This document shows, piece by piece, positions 52,510-64,000 of a stretch of DNA of 64,000 nucleotides. The stretch's first letter is position 1; each line of letters opens with the position of its first letter. The stretch comes from Capitulum mitella (lineage: Eukaryota > Arthropoda > Thecostraca > Pollicipedomorpha > Pollicipedidae), in the NCBI GenBank assembly GCA_030062745.1, contig CP099844.1, positions 26,660,596-26,724,595 of the forward strand, given 5' to 3'. A model generated the notes under the pieces. That model was not told the origin of the DNA. It saw nothing but the letters and a program-made list of their open reading frames with translations, and ran no database searches. Made by a program: the position numbers and the translations under genes.

Positions 52510-55500
52510 GGTGGGCATCGTTACTAAAAAATGTAACTTCGTTACTCGTTACTCCGTTACTCAGAAAAGCCAGTCCGTTACTCGTTACTCCGTTACTCTG
52601 CCTTAAAAAGTAACGGAAGTTACCGTTACTCCGTTATTCCGTTACTTTTGAAATGCAGTGAAAACCGAGCGAACGCGGGTTTTAAGTCTTTTATGCTGCT
52701 TTGTGGTTGTAAAACGCATTCCATATACAAAGGGAAGAAACAAAAAGCGCTTACCCAAAACACTCCGCTAGCTGCCCACTGCCCTCACCAGCCGTTGTAG
52801 AGTCGGCGGCGCCGGGACAACAGCCGCGGCGGGTATTCTACCATTGTGTTAGCCACAATGTTCAAACCAACGAATTCCTGTTCATTGCCCGCGGCGCCGA
52901 CGGAGCGGGAACAACCGGCGCTGGAGCGGACGCATGCAAAATGCGACAAAACAGCGGACATCTATCGACTGGGTTTGATCAACAGTGCCTCTCGAAGTAT
53001 CCGCCCTGAACATAATGGTCTTCGTACAGAGCTCGTTTCGGTCTCGCGAACTTCCTGTTTTGTTTTGAAATTATGTGTGTGTATTAGTTTGTGTACGTGC
53101 GCGTGCGTGGAGGTAAGATTCCTGATACCCCTGACGTTTTTTTAATACCAAACGACGAAGGACTCAAAAAAACATGACTGATATGGATTTTATTATTGTG
53201 AAATAAAAGACTAAAAAAGGTGCTTTAGTACCTCTTCAGCACCCTTGAAAAGACAAATTAGCTATAAAAACATGGTCATAAGTAAGATGCAACGGAGGAT
53301 GTTAGCCGTTCACAAGTGGAACATTTTGGAACGATGGCATTACCTGACATGACCCCTGTGAAAGGCCAAAATTGATATCAATGAACTCGCTATTGGCTTA
53401 CGGTTCAGTATATGTCGCTTAAGTTCAGCTTTTTAGGGACAAGGTAATGTGTCTGTTTACCTAATTCCAAGGACGTGTTTAGACCTTTCATGGCGTCTGG
53501 TGGCCTCAAAATTGATCTGAGGTCAAAACTCTTGAATGTTTTCGTCTCAGTTTGACAAAACCTTTCCGCCGGTGTTTTCCTTTTTTCCGTGCGATATATG
53601 GGAGCCGAGATCCTGGGAGGTGCGGAAATCCGCGCCCCCCCCACCTCCGGCCGGGCAAAGGGCATTCTGAGCCCGGCCGGAGACGGGTTAAAAACACTTC
53701 ATTTAACCCTATTCCCTGTGGGGGGGGGGGCAGATTCTGCTACCCGTGTCTTTTTGCTTGTAACTCCCACACTGTTTGCCGCAGCGCCACAAGATTTTCT
53801 GGCATTTCATGGAATTGATACACACGTGTTTTGTCAACATTTAAAAAAAAATCGGTCCCAAAGAGGCGGTTCCAAGCCCCCGTTTTCGGCGGTAATGTGC
53901 TGTACGTGAAGCTGCAAAGTTGTGCGGTTCACTATCGTGACATTTTGAGTAGAAATAAAGATCACTGACTCATTTATATAGTCATACACACCCTAAACAA
54001 TGCGTATGCACACACATTTTCAGGCGAACGCACACCCAGGTACTGAAAAAATGGGAGAGCACACTATTGTGCTTATGGTGCCCTCCCAATTTTGTTTACC
54101 AGGATCCACCTCTGCGCTACATATAAACTTAAACTGGCTTGCTAGTTGTACATCTGATGTTTATATCACCCAAAACAAAAGCAAAGGAAATTTCCTATTT
54201 AAAAAATCGCCCTTCTTGCCCTCCCTGGAATTGCCTATGGTTTTGTATTTTAAATTTCAGCTTTCGGTATATAAAAGACTTGGACATTCCAAGCTGAACC
54301 GTGTTATTCCCATGAAAATTGGTTGGTAAACACGGCCGCAGTGACCTTTCAAAAATCCCCAAATTTTGCAGTTTGTTTGCCCCACGCCCTATTTTCGCAG
54401 TTTTTGAGTTTTTGGGGTCCGGAATTGGAGATCTCGTTGAAACATATTAAATGGCATTCATCCCATCAACATTGGACGAATGAATCTCTAGATCTCTGGG
54501 AGGGCGGGGAGGGGAGGGGGCAGAATTGGTAATCTTCACCTTTCGGCCAATGCATATTTTTCGAAGGTGCAAAAGTGGCAACGGCTCATATCATGTTTGA
54601 GTTTGGGTCCTCACTTCTGCGTCTACAAAAAATAATGTGTCAGCCGAAAGGTGTTTCGGCCAGTTGATATTTTTTTCGGGAACGCAGAAGTGGTAACTCG
54701 AATCGCATGGACCATGTAGCCTGTCCTCCAAGTTAAAAATGATTTAACCTAACCTAACCTAAAACCTACTGTATGGTTGCAGGGATTGCCCTAGATGGGC
54801 ATGTAAAACTAATTTTTTGTTGGGTTCAATTTGCCTGTTTTTTGGTTTGGTTACCTCATATCGGCTGAAGGCAAACATGTGTCAACTGAATCAAAATTCA
54901 AGAGTTACCTAACCAAGTCAGTTTACACATCCAGTAGGGGCCAGTGCTTAGAAAAATACCTGAATGGGCTTAATTGTTCACACAACTTGTGTTGCCACTT
55001 CCGTGTCTCCAAAAATTACGCGTAAGCGTCGGCCGAAAGGTAGATTACTGTAGATCTGCCCCCCAGGGTAATGTGAATCTCACTGCCTGTAGAGAATATG
55101 GTTAAGGCAAATAGTCCAAGCAATAGTCGACAAGCTTCGTTATTATGCTTCACTACTGACAACTTATTGTGCACATTCTGTTCTCACCTGGAAATACCGT
55201 AAATAATGCTTCCTCTTGATATGTGCCTTTAGTTTGAAAGGCTACTCTTGACTCTTGATTATAACCTCTTTCGGTCGGCACAGGACATACGTAAAAATGA
55301 CGTTTTTCCCCTCCTCCTTAAACTCAAAGTACGTTTCTAGATGTGGCCATGGGTGACCCAGACCAGGGCTCGTCCTCTGCCTCCGAAGCTGAGGCACCGT
55401 CAGACTCGGAGTCAAGGTTTTCGACCTCCAGTGGCGGCGTAAAGACGCCTTGATGGGACATTTTAGTGTCAGGTAGTTAAAATTTCAGGCCAGTCAAGAA

Positions 55501-56189
55501 CCAGTCACCACTCCATCGCCCCATGGACGTCACAGATCCAAGGCCATGGCGGCAGTAATCGCGTGCTCAACAGCCTTGAGTGATCTTGGCGGGGAACCGT
55601 GTGGCGGTGGTAAGCAATCCGTGACTGACTTGAGACAACATTGAAAACTGCCGTCAGCTGGCTGTTCCAGTATAAATGACAATAACTTTGATATCTTTTA
55701 GCCTGAAAAATGACGACTGGTTAATTTATAATTTTAAGTCATATCAAACTTACGCATAATTCAATACTTTTGTCCCAAAAGAGACCAAAGTCAGCTGGCC
55801 TTTACACTGAACCATTGCCGCCAGCTTGCCGTCAACGTTTATCAACTGACGAATATTGTCAACAAGTCGACTCCGCGATTGTCAGCTGAGTGCGCGCCCA
55901 GCCGCGCTTGTATCGCCGCACGCTATTGGGTGTTGGCTATTTAAGTAGCCAATGGGTGTGCCGATGCAAATAAAGCCGGGCGTTGTCTATAAGGAGTTGA
56001 AAAAGTAACGGAGTAACGGAGTAACGGAGTAACGGACCAAAAAGTAACGGAGTAACGGACCACAAAAGTAACTTCCGTTACTCAGTCCGTTACAGTAAAA
56101 TAAAAGTAACGGGTCCGTTACTCCGTTACTCAAAAAAGTAACTTCGTTAGTAACGGAGTAACGGAGTAACGGACCAGTGCCCACCTATG
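52506..56189. mobile_element. 3.68-kb hAT-like DNA transposon remnant inside a TA microsatellite
   Basis: Terminal inverted repeats CATAGGTGGGCA (52506-52517) and its complement ending at 56189. Each end is followed inward by dense copies of gttactccgttact / agtaacggagtaacgg over about 160-200 bp, a pattern typical of hAT-type subterminal repeats. (TA)n flanks both sides, so the 8-bp duplication (tatatata) cannot be told from the target. No transposase ORF is left. A 34-codon frame, MGDPDQGSSSASEAEAPSDS.., at 55350 is the only protein-like trace. Confidence 0.75.
54530..55048. mobile_element. Nested fold-back element(s) inside the hAT-like remnant
   Basis: The end 54530-54582 (taatcttcacctttcggcc ... 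aaaagtggcaac) is repeated in inverse orientation at 54990-55048. Two further internal copies face each other at 54610-54700. A (TAACC)3 patch lies at 54745-54763. Confidence 0.55.
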
Positions 56190-56239
56190 TATATATATAT
56201 ATATATATGAGACGTATTATTGAATTTCTAGTCGCGCAC

Positions 56240-56500
56240 ATATGTACATATACATGTATACATATATATGCGATAGTATATCAATTATAATCAATGAGTC
56301 TGTCTTCTATCATGTTTTGGTATCATGCCCATCTTCTATCACGCCCATTGTCATTACAATTAAGAAACGCACAATTACGTCACTCATTCCATATCTTTAT
56401 TCATAAAAATATCGACGTTCCATCTATCCTAGAACATTTTCAAGAAATAAATGATTGTGTCCAAGTCTTTCTAGCATTCGTCAGCTTCGCTCTTGCGCTA
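56240..56500 (-). mobile_element. Possible 3' end of the Penelope-like element
   Basis: Bases 56250-56310 share gtatacatatatatg.. and atagtatatca.ttataatc with 59145-59210, on the far side of the RT/GIY-YIG frames. On the minus strand a CTGACGA...GAAA motif (56485-56468) occurs, loosely like the core of the hammerhead ribozymes carried by many Penelope elements; stem II is too poor to call one. Confidence 0.35.
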
Positions 56501-58020
56501 TATATATATAATACATCTGTATACTGTTTGAGTAACGTGTCTCTACCTTTCTGTCTTTCTGTCTGTCGTCAAATCTTGGCTCCGGTCCAGGGCCCAAACG
56601 GACTGACGGATCGGTACGCGCCGTGCACCGTTCGAAAGGTCTCGCGCACCACCAGAAAACCCACTCATTTTCGTCCCATTGTGACTCGCCGTTGACGCGT
56701 GCCACGCGCTTCAAGGGCGCTTTTTAGCCCGCACGGATAACACGTAAAACGGGAAACGCAAACAGCGCCAAACGTCGTTTCGGTTCCGTCCAGTTTCCTC
56801 GGGAACCGCGGGTGGCTCGAAACGCAGCCACTTGGAAAGACAATTGAACGGGCAGTCGCGTCGCGAACAGCACGTTTCAGTGCGAGCGGCACGTGCCACG
56901 CGCAAGTGACGGCAATGTGAAACAGCTGTTTCTGGGCGTTTTGCAGGATTAGATGTGATGATGGCGATTCAAAGATCACAGCGACTCGGAAAAAGCATCA
57001 CAGCGTAGCTCCGTGTACCGTCTTTCTTTCACACCGGCAGCCCAAAGGTTTCTGCCCACTGTTCGGGCGTCACGACGCAGGAAGCAGACGATGCACTCAT
57101 TGTCGAACCCCTCATCGATTCCACTTCAATATCGCGTAGAAGCTTTTGACGTTCTGCAATGAAAATCACATAAGCGTGCAGCCCGCTCTTTTATGCCCCC
57201 CATCAAACCAAAAATCCGTCGTATTCTGCTGTAGTATGTATCTAATGGATCATTTGGTAAAGTACTGCATGTCCCAAAGCGGGTTTATCGCGAAAAAGAA
57301 TTCATGCCGGCTGCAACCACATGCCCATGTTACAGCGAAGTAGAATGAATAGCGCACGCGCTCCCCAAGCTGTGGGATCCGCGTGGTTAAAAACTCGTCA
57401 TTTTTCGCTGCCAATGTAGTCTCGGTTTCAGAGGGCTGTCATGGCCTCCCAGAGACAGAGATTCAAAATGGGTATCCTCTCAAAAGAAACTGGACAGCGC
57501 ATCGCACAGCGTCCCGTGCTCGTTTAAGAAGAACGCTCTTTGGCAAGGAGGAAAACGACTATTCTCCATGCCTTTCACCTTTTGTGTCCGACGTAGACAC
57601 CGTCACCAAGATGAGATCATGAAAGCGGAATAAAAGTAAAATTAAAGGCATTTAGAAACGGGGTCTGTCATGCACAGGGGCGTCCAGCAAGAAGCACGTT
57701 ATCGTCATTTATGGTCATCCGCGCTCCCAAGACAAAAACCGAACAAACACCGCAAAGATCAGACTGCTTTGAAACGTTAACTCTTGGAAACGGGACAGCT
57801 CATCGTTCATGAAGCTCGCTTAACGAAGTAAGCGGCGAGCCCTAGTTTCCCACTATTTGGACGCTCTTCTGTGTGCCGTATTCTGTAAAGGCAGACGCAT
57901 GTATAGATACAATATACACATTCCGCACCCGTCACACGCGGTTCCGGTTATCACCGCCTGTTTATGCCATGGCCCGGTGACGGACCATCATACATGACCA
58001 GTGTTCGCCGTGCGTTGATT
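56501..58020. other. Stretch between Penelope-like coding remains and possible 3' end
   Basis: No ORF with known content. Could be a long 3' UTR or an unrelated insertion. Nothing else recognised. Confidence 0.4.
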
Positions 58021-58042
58021 TGCCTGTTGTTGCGGGGTCATA

Positions 58043-59134
58043 CTACCTGATGCAGATTGCTTCTAGAGCGTCGAGGAGCCGCTTGTTTTGTGTTTTGGCC
58101 AGGATCTTTATGTTATCTACTAGTGTTTTCCTGGTAAGTGGTGTGTCGTGGTGCTTTTCAGTGTGTGTGAGCGGGCCGCCGTTCTGTAGGTGCATGGTGA
58201 GTCGTCTGCTAAGTGCTGTGGTTGTGAGGCCGATGTACGCATTATTGGGTAGGAGCGCACAGTCTCCTACGGTGCATTCATTGCGGTAGATGGGGTTAGT
58301 CTGTTTCAGTGTCCCTGGGTCGTGAGCAGTGATCAATGATGGTGTGGTTGGACTTTGGTACTAGATGTTTAGTTTCAAGCGGCTGGATGGTTGTGTTGTC
58401 TGGCAGTTACGTCTGGTGACGTTTTGCAGGCTTGTTCATCTGCGCTGTATGCTGATGACATGGTGTCCTTGTAGTACAGCTGAAAGGTGGCAATATCTCG
58501 TTTGGGTTGTCTGGCAGACTTTGGGTATTCGGTGATGGCCTTTTGTATATGCTTGTCCGATGCTGTGGTGTAGTTGTTGTTCGCGAGTGTTTGCTTTATC
58601 CTACGCAGTTCCTGGTGGATGATGGACCACGTGCAACAGTGTTTTAATGCTCGATGTACATATGCTCTGATGACACTGGTTTTATAACGATCTGGGCACT
58701 CACATGCTCCATTCAGGCACTTTTCAGCATTGGTTGGTTTCCGGTTTACGGTGGTGATGTAGTCTGTGTCTGGTGCGTTGACGTTTACGTCGAGGAAGCT
58801 GATGTTGGTTTTAATGCTGTTCTCGGTGGTGAATTGGAGTCCTGATGTTTCCATCCAGGCGTGATTTCAGCTTGTCGAGTGCCGTGCTGTCTGTGACGTC
58901 GACCAGGATGTCGTCGATGTATCGCACGTACATGTGAGGTCGGACGTCTTTCATGTCCAGGGCTTCGTTCTCAATGGCAGTCATGAAGCTTTGTGCAAAT
59001 AGGACACCCAGAGGTGATCCCATTGCGATGCCATCGGTCTGATAATAGATTTTTCCTTGCGGGCAGGTGAAAGGTGCTTTGGTCGTGCATGAGCCTATAT
59101 ATATATATATGTATATATATATGTATATATACAT
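58043..59134 (-). pseudogene. Penelope-like retroelement: reverse transcriptase plus GIY-YIG nuclease, truncated and frameshifted
   Basis: Minus-strand frames in order: RT with TDGIAMGSPLGVLFAQ and the catalytic YVRYIDDILV (59134-58811), then FLDVNV and VNRKPT with CLNGACECPDRYK (58854-58375), then AYIGLTTTALSRRLTMHL and LLDALEAICIR, the GIY-YIG nuclease with its Arg, His and Glu positions (58336-58043). RT followed by GIY-YIG is the Penelope signature. The N-terminal RT blocks are missing: the frame runs straight into (TA)n at 59095-59165. At least two frame breaks (near 58845 and 58370) show it is dead here. Confidence 0.88.
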
Positions 59135-59165
59135 ATATATATATGTATGTATACATATATATGTG
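59092..59165. repeat. (TA)n microsatellite at the broken 5' end of the Penelope-like element
   Basis: Interrupted TA/TATG runs. Similar TA runs occur at the other end of the element region (56190-56270). Confidence 0.85.
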
Positions 59166-59210
59166 TGCTATAGTATATCAGTTATAATCAATGAATCTGT
59201 CCCCATGTAT

Positions 59211-60790
59211 ACTGAAGATCGTTTATTAATTGAAAATACATAAATAATATAAAAAACCGGGGTATCTGGGAACCGCTCTTCAAGATCATAAACACTCATA
59301 GGGTCGCTCTCCAGGCAGGCTCCGATATTTGTGGATTCAGTCGACACCGTTTGCATTGAACTGGTTTATTGAATCAACTTCATGTTGCAAGGCCCAAAAA
59401 TCTCAGTAATTCATATGCCCGAACACCGATATTTCGCCGCAGATGACTCCGCTTTTACGACCACCAGGTTTGCGCGATAACCACTTGTGGGTCATGAGAC
59501 AGTGTACAAGGCACCACATGGCTCGTATAGCAACCGTTTAGAACAAACTACTGATCGGCGGCGTATTCCGAAGGAAATCGGACTTTCTCTTTCCTTGGTA
59601 TTGTCCCGCTCTAGTAACCTTCACTCCAACCGTACCAAACAAGGTGCATCTGAACAGGACATTCGAGGTGTAATGTGCTTCCTCGACACACAAAATTGTC
59701 GCCCAGAAACCGTATTGCTACAACAGCCATACAGAAGTCGAACTCGAAGGAAGTGATCGAATTCGAGTACGGAATCTGATCATAGGACTGACTGGCACGC
59801 ACAATGTGCCCTGTTATGTATATAAAATGTACATGCTTCTCAATAACGGTGCTAAACACATTGCTGTACGCAGACATGTGCCCGGATCCCAATGGAAGGC
59901 AGGTATTCTCGTCTTGTGCCGGATTATAAACTAACCACGGTAAGTGTTGCGTCACCTGACCTGGGAACCACGTTGCTCCGAAGGGACACGACCTTTCCGA
60001 GATGACGCAGTGACCCGCCCAGGTCAACGCGGGGGTTGCATGCAACAGGGGATAATCTGCAATCCATCGGGATCCCGGCACATGTCTGGTTGGAGGAAAG
60101 AGAAAGAAGACAGCGGGCCGTCCCTCCTACCTTTCATCCAATGTTAAACCGTGTCCTGGTAGGAAGGGTCAAACTGTCCACTCTTTATGTCCTGGCAAAA
60201 GCTGCTCATCGGTCATGTTTTATTTGTTTTCTTAAAAAGTTTTCAGGATGATGACGGCAGAGAACTGAAATTTAGTCGCTCTTATCTGCACTCCTAGCGC
60301 TTTTTTGACGTTCCAAATTCAATAGACCGGTTCATAACTTTTTCCGCCGCAGTCCGGTGAAGCAGGGAGGCGCATCGAACTGTCGATTCATCGACGGCTG
60401 CGGACGGCCACTTGCACGGAGGGCCGTAGCACGGGCACTATGATGCGCATGGAGCAGCTGCTGCCTGGCAGTCAGCAACAAAATTTTGTGGAGAGTTCGC
60501 CTTTATTACTGACTAGCAATCCTAACGCGCAGGCACCCCAGGTCATGCCAGTTGAGGTCAGGCGACACCAATTGATCGGTATAAAACATTGTTCCGTGAG
60601 ATCTATTCATCCGATCTCTACGAAACTTTTCCCGAAATCAATCTACAGGAGGAATGCGCTTACAATGCAGCACAAATGACGTTGGCAACGGCACACCCAG
60701 GATTTTTCTGGGGGGTGGGGGACCTCTGACTTCAGGGAAGTCTCCTCGCTCGGCAGCACGCACTGCGTTTACCTCGCAACCCTCAGAATG
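59211..60790. other. Intergenic stretch without a recognisable gene
   Basis: Short frames only. cacacccaggatttttctgg at 60690 resembles one end of the small hAT-type MITEs, without a partner. Confidence 0.45.
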
Positions 60791-60809
60791 TATATATGTA
60801 TGTGTGTAA

Positions 60810-60833
60810 ACAAATAGATAAATAAATAAATAA

Positions 60834-60896
<63 letters not shown>
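60810..60896. repeat. (AAAT)n then (TA)n microsatellite
   Basis: Five to six aaat units grade into about 30 TA units. Confidence 0.95.
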
Positions 60897-60901
<5 letters not shown>

Positions 60902-61074
60902 AGAATGACAGAAGAGCAATGGCAAAAAACAGTCGTGTTTGACGGTGGTGAAAAGTAAATTCAAAAGTGATCACTCTCAAAGGCATTTCTGGACGCAAAC
61001 TTTTCATTGTTATAGAATGTACGCAGAATTAAATGTTACCAAAGATCATAGCCCCTAAAACAGGATCATGATGT

Positions 61075-61850
61075 TAACAGGCCCGCAGAGACGTCCTTTA
61101 CAGCTTAGTACAGGTCCCTTGTAGGTCAGCAAAGGCCGCTTTGTGGCAGAGAAAGCATGATGATTAGTAAAAGAGATCCGTGCCGTTCAGAGGCCAGCGG
61201 ACGCCCTTTAGCAGGACAGTCGCCTCTGTTCTGTCGGATGAAAACCATTTTACGGGGCAACGTGGACTCTTTTACCGACCGTCAGTTGCAAGGGTTCCTT
61301 CACAGACAGGCACGGGCCCATTGAGGGACCAGCTTGAGTGGTTCTACAGAACCACCTCTAAAGACCCGCAGGACCCCTCCACAGACATACAGAGGGTCCT
61401 TTTACAGGCTAACAGAAGGTTCTTTGCGGAGCAATAGGTTGGCCCTGCACATGCCAGCGGGGCATCCAATAGTAGCATCCAGGCCTGTAGAACCGGCAGC
61501 AGAAGGCCGTTTTAGAGTCCAGCGGGGGACAGGCTAGCACGGACCGTTTGCAGGCCAACAGGGGGACTATCTACATGTCCGCAGACGGGCTCTTTACAGG
61601 CCAGCAGGGGCCGTTTTTTGGGCCAACCGGGAGCCTCTTACAAGCCGGTATTGGGTCTCTTTATAGGACTCCTCCACAGGCCCGCAGGGGGCCATCTGGA
61701 GGGCGACGCAGGAACCCTTTACAGGCTAGAAGAGGACCCTTAACAGGCTGGCAAGGCGCCTATCTACAGGCCGTAGGTTGACCCTCTACAAGCCACCAGG
61801 GCCCTCCTTACCGGCCAAAAGATCCTTCCTTCACATGCCAGCGGGACCTC
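61075..61850. repeat. Degenerate minisatellite, period about 22-27 bp
   Basis: The core 'tttacaggccagcagggg.cc' recurs some 30 times with substitutions and length drift. Frames stay open for up to about 85 codons because of the composition, but no protein family is recognisable. Confidence 0.75.
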
Positions 61851-63480
61851 TTAGCTAATAAAGTAGCCGTAATTAGTAAGTAACTCCTTGGTAGAAAGTC
61901 CCTAATAACGGTGTCCAGTACCCGAGAGATCCCAATGCCGCGAAGTTAGGAAACCCCTTCGCGCGTAGCGCAGAGAGGCACTTACAGACCGGAACGGCCC
62001 TCCGCCATGCTAAGAGAGGGCTCCAGTCCCTTTGCCCCACCCCACCCCCACCCCGGGTGCGCCTCTAGGCATAAGTCGGGCCAATCGACATTAACTGATT
62101 TGCAAATGCAGCATTTTGCGAGTGGGGCATGAGGGCCCATTTGATGGAGACTTTGACTGTATAGTGACTGGACATTCCCTAGACCTCAGATAAGCCGGTC
62201 AGATCAGCAAGGTTATTGTGAAGATACAGCATTCTCTCTTCTGGATATTTACGTAAGTGGTCTGAATTGCATTCTGTTTGGATGCAATCCCTTAATCTGC
62301 ACTGACCTCGAATGGTCCCAAATGCCCTCAACGACCTACTTACATTACCTAAACGTGTTACTTCAATTGCGGATGTTTTCAAACCCATCTGAGCTACTAT
62401 AAGCCCGCCAGATTGTATTGCGCACCATTCCGAAAAAATCCACTATTTTGGATTAATGACCTGGATTGGCCTCGTTTGGCTTGACCTAAGTCAACCTCAA
62501 TCTGCAGTATGCCACTCTGTCATGCTGACTAAGTTTCCATCATATAGACGAAGCTGTTACAAACGTCGGTTGCGATCCGTTCTGAGGACTGGAATTTGAA
62601 ACCGGTGCTACACATTCCACGCCCAGGATTCCATTCCAGGATTTCACCAAGGAGGGGGCCCGGACAAACCCAGTCCCTCAAAAACGAAAATTCATCGCAT
62701 TTCGGCCACTTCATTTCGGAATTGCGAGAACTTTCGTTATTCTCATTTTTGGTGCGTAAAAATGTTCAATTGCCAGCCCAAATAGGGGCCATTAGGGTGG
62801 TCCGAAATGCACGAAGTTGTTCCAGTACGGCGGGAACCGGATTTTTCCCATTTTCCTTTACAAGAGCTTTCCAATATGGTGTGACACGACATATTTTGAG
62901 CATCTTTCACCTTACCGCAAAACAAATGAAATTTGACGGGGGAGGAGGAGGGCGATGATAACTCACTGCTGACCTGCGGATCGCGTGCAAGGGGACCGTG
63001 CATTATCATCGCAGCTGCATCAACAGAGGCCGTATTAAGGTTGGGAATCGAAAAGGTTTCTGTTTTTCATCGGTAACTATAGAACTTTGCCCTACGAATT
63101 AATTGTCGATAAAGGCATCGATAAAGTGGGGTTTACTTTAGTTTTTTCATGATATCTTAATGGGTTCGGATCAGGAGTGGTGGTAGAGCGGGGGTACGTG
63201 GAGAACTCATAAACTCGGAAAATGATTACACTCTTTCAATCAGCGGGATTCAGAAAGTACGCCAGACCCATTCTCATGCTATTTTAAGGACAAAGAGATA
63301 TGAGGTCCCATAGTTTATATCAGGTTAACTTTCGAGAAACAGAGCACGGTCTTTTTCCAAACTTAGTCATCACCGATGCACCGTCAGCAGTCACAGAAAC
63401 CATGTCGCTATCCATGGACAGTCTGAACTTCAACAGAATTCTTTACGACTCCCACAGTTGTTTTAGCATCCATGCTATCA
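61851..63480. other. Intergenic stretch without a recognisable gene
   Basis: No ORF with known content; short pyrimidine/purine runs only. Confidence 0.45.
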
Positions 63481-63484
63481 CAAG

Positions 63485-64000
63485 TCGGATCACAGTTTCA
63501 TGGTCCTCAGACGCAACGAAACCTCGGTCTGCTACGGCAGACCGAATAAAGGAGCTGTTGCCATCTAAAGTCATGAGTTTTGCCAGCATTTCCCCAACGT
63601 TTCTTCCATTAAGAATGTTGCTATCTTTAGCAGATTGCTACTTGTCTTAGCCATCTTGGAACTTGGCCCGTCTGTGTCCGAATCACTTATCTGAACCTTA
63701 TATCGCTCCGCCAAAAAATAACGAAATTCAGCAGTAGAATTTTTGCACTTTACAATTATCTTGCCCCTTTCGATCCGTGATAAAGACACAGACGGGCCAA
63801 GTTCCAACATAGCGAAAACAAGTAGCAGCCAGCCAAAGACAGAAACATTCTTAAGGACTACACGTCGCGGGAAATGCTGGTAAAACTCGTGGCTTTAGGC
63901 AGCATTTCCACGTTGTTAAAAATATCTCCTTTATTCGATCCACCGTAGCAGACCGGGTTTTTTATGCTTCAGGATCATAAAACTCTGACCAGGCTTGTGC
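63485..64000. mobile_element. Long inverted-repeat (fold-back) element, right arm cut by the window edge
   Basis: Left arm about 63490-63678; right arm about 63784-64000, running off the window. Shared blocks include cggtctgctacgg, cgaataaagga, agcatttccc, ttaagaatgtt, ttgctacttgt/ctgctacttgt and ggaacttggcccgtctgtgtc (inner edge). The spacer is about 105 bases. No transposase seen. Confidence 0.75.

Overview
The window is animal nuclear DNA, most likely from an arthropod and probably a crustacean (inference). The evidence is GT-AG split genes with GC-rich exons in AT-richer introns, an interstitial (TAACC)n block (the arthropod TTAGG telomere motif) at 9.54 kb, long (TA)n microsatellites, and hAT and Penelope-type element remains. 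The species cannot be fixed from the sequence alone.

Four genes are supported. (1) Minus strand, 372-2843: the 5' part of an RPRD1A/B-like gene (CID domain, RNA polymerase II CTD binding) in five coding exons; the rest lies left of the window. (2) Plus strand, 16049-17764: a complete UCKL1-type uridine kinase/UPRT-like gene whose coding region is a single exon. (3) Plus strand, 29789-38469: a ten-exon gene for a secreted Cys-rich protein of about 709 aa, probably the arthropod DUF4803 family. It has one probable GC-AG intron and one apparent single-base insertion. (4) Plus strand, 41927-47382: a five-exon p24/TMED (TMED6-like) cargo receptor with a Gln-rich repeat domain of about 120 aa followed by a Pro-rich linker, placed between signal peptide and GOLD domain.

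Gene-poor stretches carry repeats. 2.9-16 kb holds inverted copies of interspersed elements, a fold-back element, the telomeric block, tRNA-derived SINE heads and ~290-bp tandem copies. 17.8-29.7 kb holds GC-rich non-coding sequence with a retroposon-like insertion flanked by a 14-bp target duplication, an AGGTCA array and a CpG-rich probable promoter with three CACGTG boxes. 47.4-64 kb is a transposon graveyard: small hAT-type MITEs, a 3.68-kb hAT-like element inside a TA microsatellite, a decayed Penelope-like element (reverse transcriptase plus GIY-YIG), a ~24-bp degenerate minisatellite, and a long inverted repeat cut by the window edge.

The genes do not form one pathway: one acts in transcription control, one in pyrimidine salvage, and two encode secretory-pathway products that happen to be neighbours. 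The most unusual coding feature is the Gln-rich extension of the p24 protein. The most unusual non-coding feature is the 35-bp repeat array directly behind it, whose units keep a foldable arm pair while the arm sequence changes.
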